Shown: positions 6,923 through 8,578 of the stretch, in pieces
Numbering within the stretch: the stretch's first letter is position 1
How the letters are laid out: each line of letters opens with the position of its first letter
Source: Candidatus Hydrogenedentota bacterium
GTDB taxonomy: Bacteria; UBA8481; J006
Direction of reading: 5' to 3'
NCBI GenBank assembly: GCA_003697085.1
Contig: RFFU01000051.1
Location: 1 to 8,578 of the forward strand
DNA: 8,578 nucleotides
The notes under the pieces: model-generated
What the model was told of the DNA's origin: nothing
Databases searched by the model: none
The model's input: only the letters and a program-made list of their open reading frames with translations
Position numbers and translations under genes: made by a program

Positions 6923-8326
6923 CTATTTCGCCGGTTCGATATTCGCTTCCGATGCTTCCGAAACGGCGGCGGGAGGAGCCGCGGTCGGCTTGAGGATCGT
7001 CTCTCCGTTGTAGAAGACCCCCGCGACGTTGCCGGTCAAATAGGCCGCCAGTGCGCCGGCGACCATCGCCCGCATTCCGAGTTTGGCGAGATCACCGCGG
7101 CGGGAAGGGGCGATCCCGCTGATGCCTCCGATCTGAATCGCGATCGAGGCGAAATTGGCGAAGCCGCAGAGACCGTACGTGACGATCACGACGGAGCGCG
7201 GATCGAGCGACACGGCGGGATCGGCGAGCAGCGTCTTGAGATCGATGTACGCGAAGAATTCCGTCAAGACCAGCTTCTCGCCGAGCAAGCGGCCGACGAG
7301 GAAGCAGTCCTTGACAGGAACCCCCATTATCCACGCCAGCGGCATATGGAGATAACCGAGAATGTTCTGGAGCGTCAGATTCGAGAGAATCTCGTGCGGC
7401 TTCCCGGAAAAGAAACGCGCAAGATGATCGCCGACCCAGTCGAGCCCGAAGTTGACCATCGCGATCAAGGCCGTGAAAGCGATCAACATCGCGGCGACGT
7501 TGAGCGCCAGTGTCATTCCGCTCGAGGCCCCCCCGGCGGCGGCGTCGAGTACGTTGACGTCCTTCACCTCGACCGCCATCTTCACCTCGCCTCGCGTCAC
7601 CGGCTCCTCCGTCTCCGGAAGCATCACCTTCGCCATAACGAGCGCGGCGGGGGCGGAAAGCACGCTGGCGGATATGAGATGCCCCGCGATGTTGGGAAAG
7701 TACGGCTTCAGAAAGAAGACGTAGGCTCCCATCACGCCCCCCGCAACCGTCGCGAATCCTCCCGTCATCACCGCCATCAACTCGGACATCGTCATCTTCT
7801 CGACATAGGGCCGAATCACCAAAGGAGCCTCCGTCTGGCCCACGAAGATGTTTGCAGAGGCCGAGAGCGACTCGGCTCCCGAGGTCCCCATCGTGATGTT
7901 CATAATCTTGGCGAAGAACTCGACGATCTTCTGCATAAAACCGAGGTAGTAGGCGACCGACATCAGGGAGGAGAAGAAGATGATCGTCGTCAAGACCTGG
8001 AACGCGAAGAAGAAACCGAGCGATTTCGTGCCGGTTCCGAAAGACCCTTGCCACGGAGACTGGTCCATCGGAACGGCCAGCGCGTTGAAGACGAAGACGC
8101 TTCCCTCGATGGTGAAATTGAGAAGCCCGGTGATGAGGTCATTGAGAAAGGCGAAGAGCGCCCGGCCCGGAGCCGTCCGCAAAACCAACACGGCGAAGAT
8201 GAGTTGGAGGATGATTCCCCAACACACGACCCGCCACGGAAAACGCTTCCTGTCCGTCGAAAAAAGCCAACCGATACCAATGATGGCGGGGATCCCCAGA
8301 AGGCTGATCAGATTCTCGGTGTTCAT
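6923..8326 (-). CDS. Concentrative nucleoside transporter, CNT/NupC family
   Basis: This 467-residue inner-membrane protein couples nucleoside uptake to an ion gradient (Na+ or H+). The family is recognised from GQTEAP (163-168), which corresponds to the ion- and nucleoside-binding hairpin of CNT proteins; TEFFAY (355-360) after RLLGEK; and GFANFASIAIQIGG (388-401), the second re-entrant/substrate region. Hydrophobic segments are visible at about 6-23, 33-50, 103-124, 187-206, 214-235, 272-292, 378-401 and 420-438. A polar loop at about 240-262 and a low-complexity Ala/Pro/Glu-rich tail from about 446 are extramembrane. ATG 8326 is chosen over the upstream TTG at 8350 because GGGAGGT lies 4 bases before it; a GTG immediately preceding (8329) is a less likely start. 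It is the first gene of a probable two-gene unit with the downstream aldehyde dehydrogenase. Purine versus pyrimidine preference cannot be told from what I can see. Confidence 0.93.
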   Translation of the reverse strand: MNTENLISLLGIPAIIGIGWLFSTDRKRFPWRVVCWGIILQLIFAVLVLRTAPGRALFAFLNDLITGLLNFTIEGSVFVFNALAVPMDQSPWQGSFGTGTKSLGFFFAFQVLTTIIFFSSLMSVAYYLGFMQKIVEFFAKIMNITMGTSGAESLSASANIFVGQTEAPLVIRPYVEKMTMSELMAVMTGGFATVAGGVMGAYVFFLKPYFPNIAGHLISASVLSAPAALVMAKVMLPETEEPVTRGEVKMAVEVKDVNVLDAAAGGASSGMTLALNVAAMLIAFTALIAMVNFGLDWVGDHLARFFSGKPHEILSNLTLQNILGYLHMPLAWIMGVPVKDCFLVGRLLGEKLVLTEFFAYIDLKTLLADPAVSLDPRSVVIVTYGLCGFANFASIAIQIGGISGIAPSRRGDLAKLGMRAMVAGALAAYLTGNVAGVFYNGETILKPTAAPPAAVSEASEANIEPAK

Positions 8327-8330
8327 CACG

Positions 8331-8337
8331 ACCTCCC
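8331..8337 (-). promoter_or_regulatory. Shine-Dalgarno of the nucleoside transporter gene
   Basis: Minus-strand GGGAGGT ends four bases before the ATG at 8326. The upstream TTG at 8350 has no comparable site, so this element decides the start. Confidence 0.7.
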
Positions 8338-8355
8338 ACTCTCGTATCAATGCAG

Positions 8356-8361
8356 GTTATA
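8356..8361 (-). promoter_or_regulatory. Candidate -10 element of the transporter/dehydrogenase transcript
   Basis: Minus-strand TATAAC matches five of six consensus bases and lies 29 bases upstream of the transporter start, predicting a leader of roughly 20-25 bases. No good -35 sits at the right distance (the area reads CTTTCAT), so the call rests on the -10 alone. Confidence 0.35.
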
Positions 8362-8397
8362 CAATCTTGAACTCTTATGAAAGAAAAAAGCCCTCTC

Positions 8398-8428
8398 CCG
8401 GCGGATGGCGAAAAATGGGCGCCTTTTT
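8398..8428 (+). terminator. GC-rich hairpin followed by a T-run, weak terminator candidate
   Basis: GGCG (8407-8410) can pair with CGCC (8420-8423), followed by TTTTT (8424-8428) on the plus strand. The stem is short, and no plus-strand gene ends nearby in the window. On the minus strand a T-run at about 8384-8389 follows GC-rich sequence and might end transcription from a gene beyond the right edge. Both readings are weak. Confidence 0.2.
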
Positions 8429-8510
8429 CCGGATCGTTCCAGGCCACGGCTGGGCGAAAAACCACACAAGATCGGGAACGCCGAAGGGTGATCCTCTCCG
8501 AATCCGCTTT

Positions 8511-8533
8511 TGCAGGCAAGATGCCTGCGCTCC
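8511..8533 (+). repeat. Small hairpin repeat, copy 3
   Basis: GCAGGCA (8512-8518) pairs perfectly with TGCCTGC (8522-8528) around a three-base loop, with an added T-G wobble (8511/8529) and the family's CTCC tail nearby (8530-8533). It is the same family as the hairpins at 3779 and 3819, about 4.7 kb away. No gene is visible between it and the window end. Confidence 0.7.
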
Positions 8534-8578
8534 CAGGAACGCCTGTTTACCTAAATTTGACCCAGCCTACTATTTGCC

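Noticed and set aside
7346-8380. Long 344-residue plus-strand open frame opposite the nucleoside transporter
   Set aside because: Its translation is strongly biased to Arg, His, Glu and Asp with no recognisable domain, as expected for the antisense shadow of a GC-rich membrane-protein gene. The opposite strand has clear CNT motifs and a Shine-Dalgarno.

Overview
The window is from a moderately GC-rich bacterium that cannot be placed more precisely from sequence alone. The protein families present are widespread. The small intergenic hairpin repeats (GCAGG-type stems, CCACGGAG/CTCCGTGG arms, CTCGGAATGACA units) are, from memory, a style common in uncultured environmental bacteria, which suggests a metagenome-assembled or candidate-phylum genome. 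There are no RNA genes, CRISPR arrays or recognisable transposase genes.

Layout, left to right. (1) 12-3629 (+) is a complete type I restriction subunit R (HsdR) that carries an extra C-terminal S24 (LexA/UmuD-like) peptidase domain. That domain has an intact Ser/Lys dyad and a candidate Ala-Gly self-cleavage site. This fusion is the most interesting object in the window. Its methylase and specificity partners are not in view; if present they lie to the left. (2) 3630-3970 is a gene-free strip packed with small inverted repeats of at least three kinds, ending in a near-perfect 20-bp palindrome. (3) 4007-5128 (+) is an AAA_14/DUF4143-type ATPase with a PD-(D/E)xK-like C-terminal motif. It has its own promoter next to the palindrome and may be translated from a leaderless mRNA. 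(4) 5129-5342 is a convergent intergenic spacer with candidate hairpins and terminators for both strands. (5) 5343-6779 (-) is an aldehyde dehydrogenase of the lactaldehyde dehydrogenase/GapN-like branch. (6) 6923-8326 (-) is a concentrative nucleoside transporter (CNT/NupC family). It lies upstream of the dehydrogenase on the same strand, 143 bp away with no visible terminator, so the two probably form one transcript. (7) 8327-8578 holds the transporter's leader, a candidate promoter, and another copy of the GCAGG-type hairpin also found in region 2.

How the parts work together. The left half is accessory or defence-like: a restriction motor-nuclease with a possible proteolytic switch, a repeat island, and an orphan ATPase. 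The right half looks metabolic: nucleoside uptake coupled, by inference only, to oxidation of an aldehyde that could come from (deoxy)ribose breakdown. The repeat island at 3630-3970 separates the restriction gene from what follows and may mark a recombination boundary.
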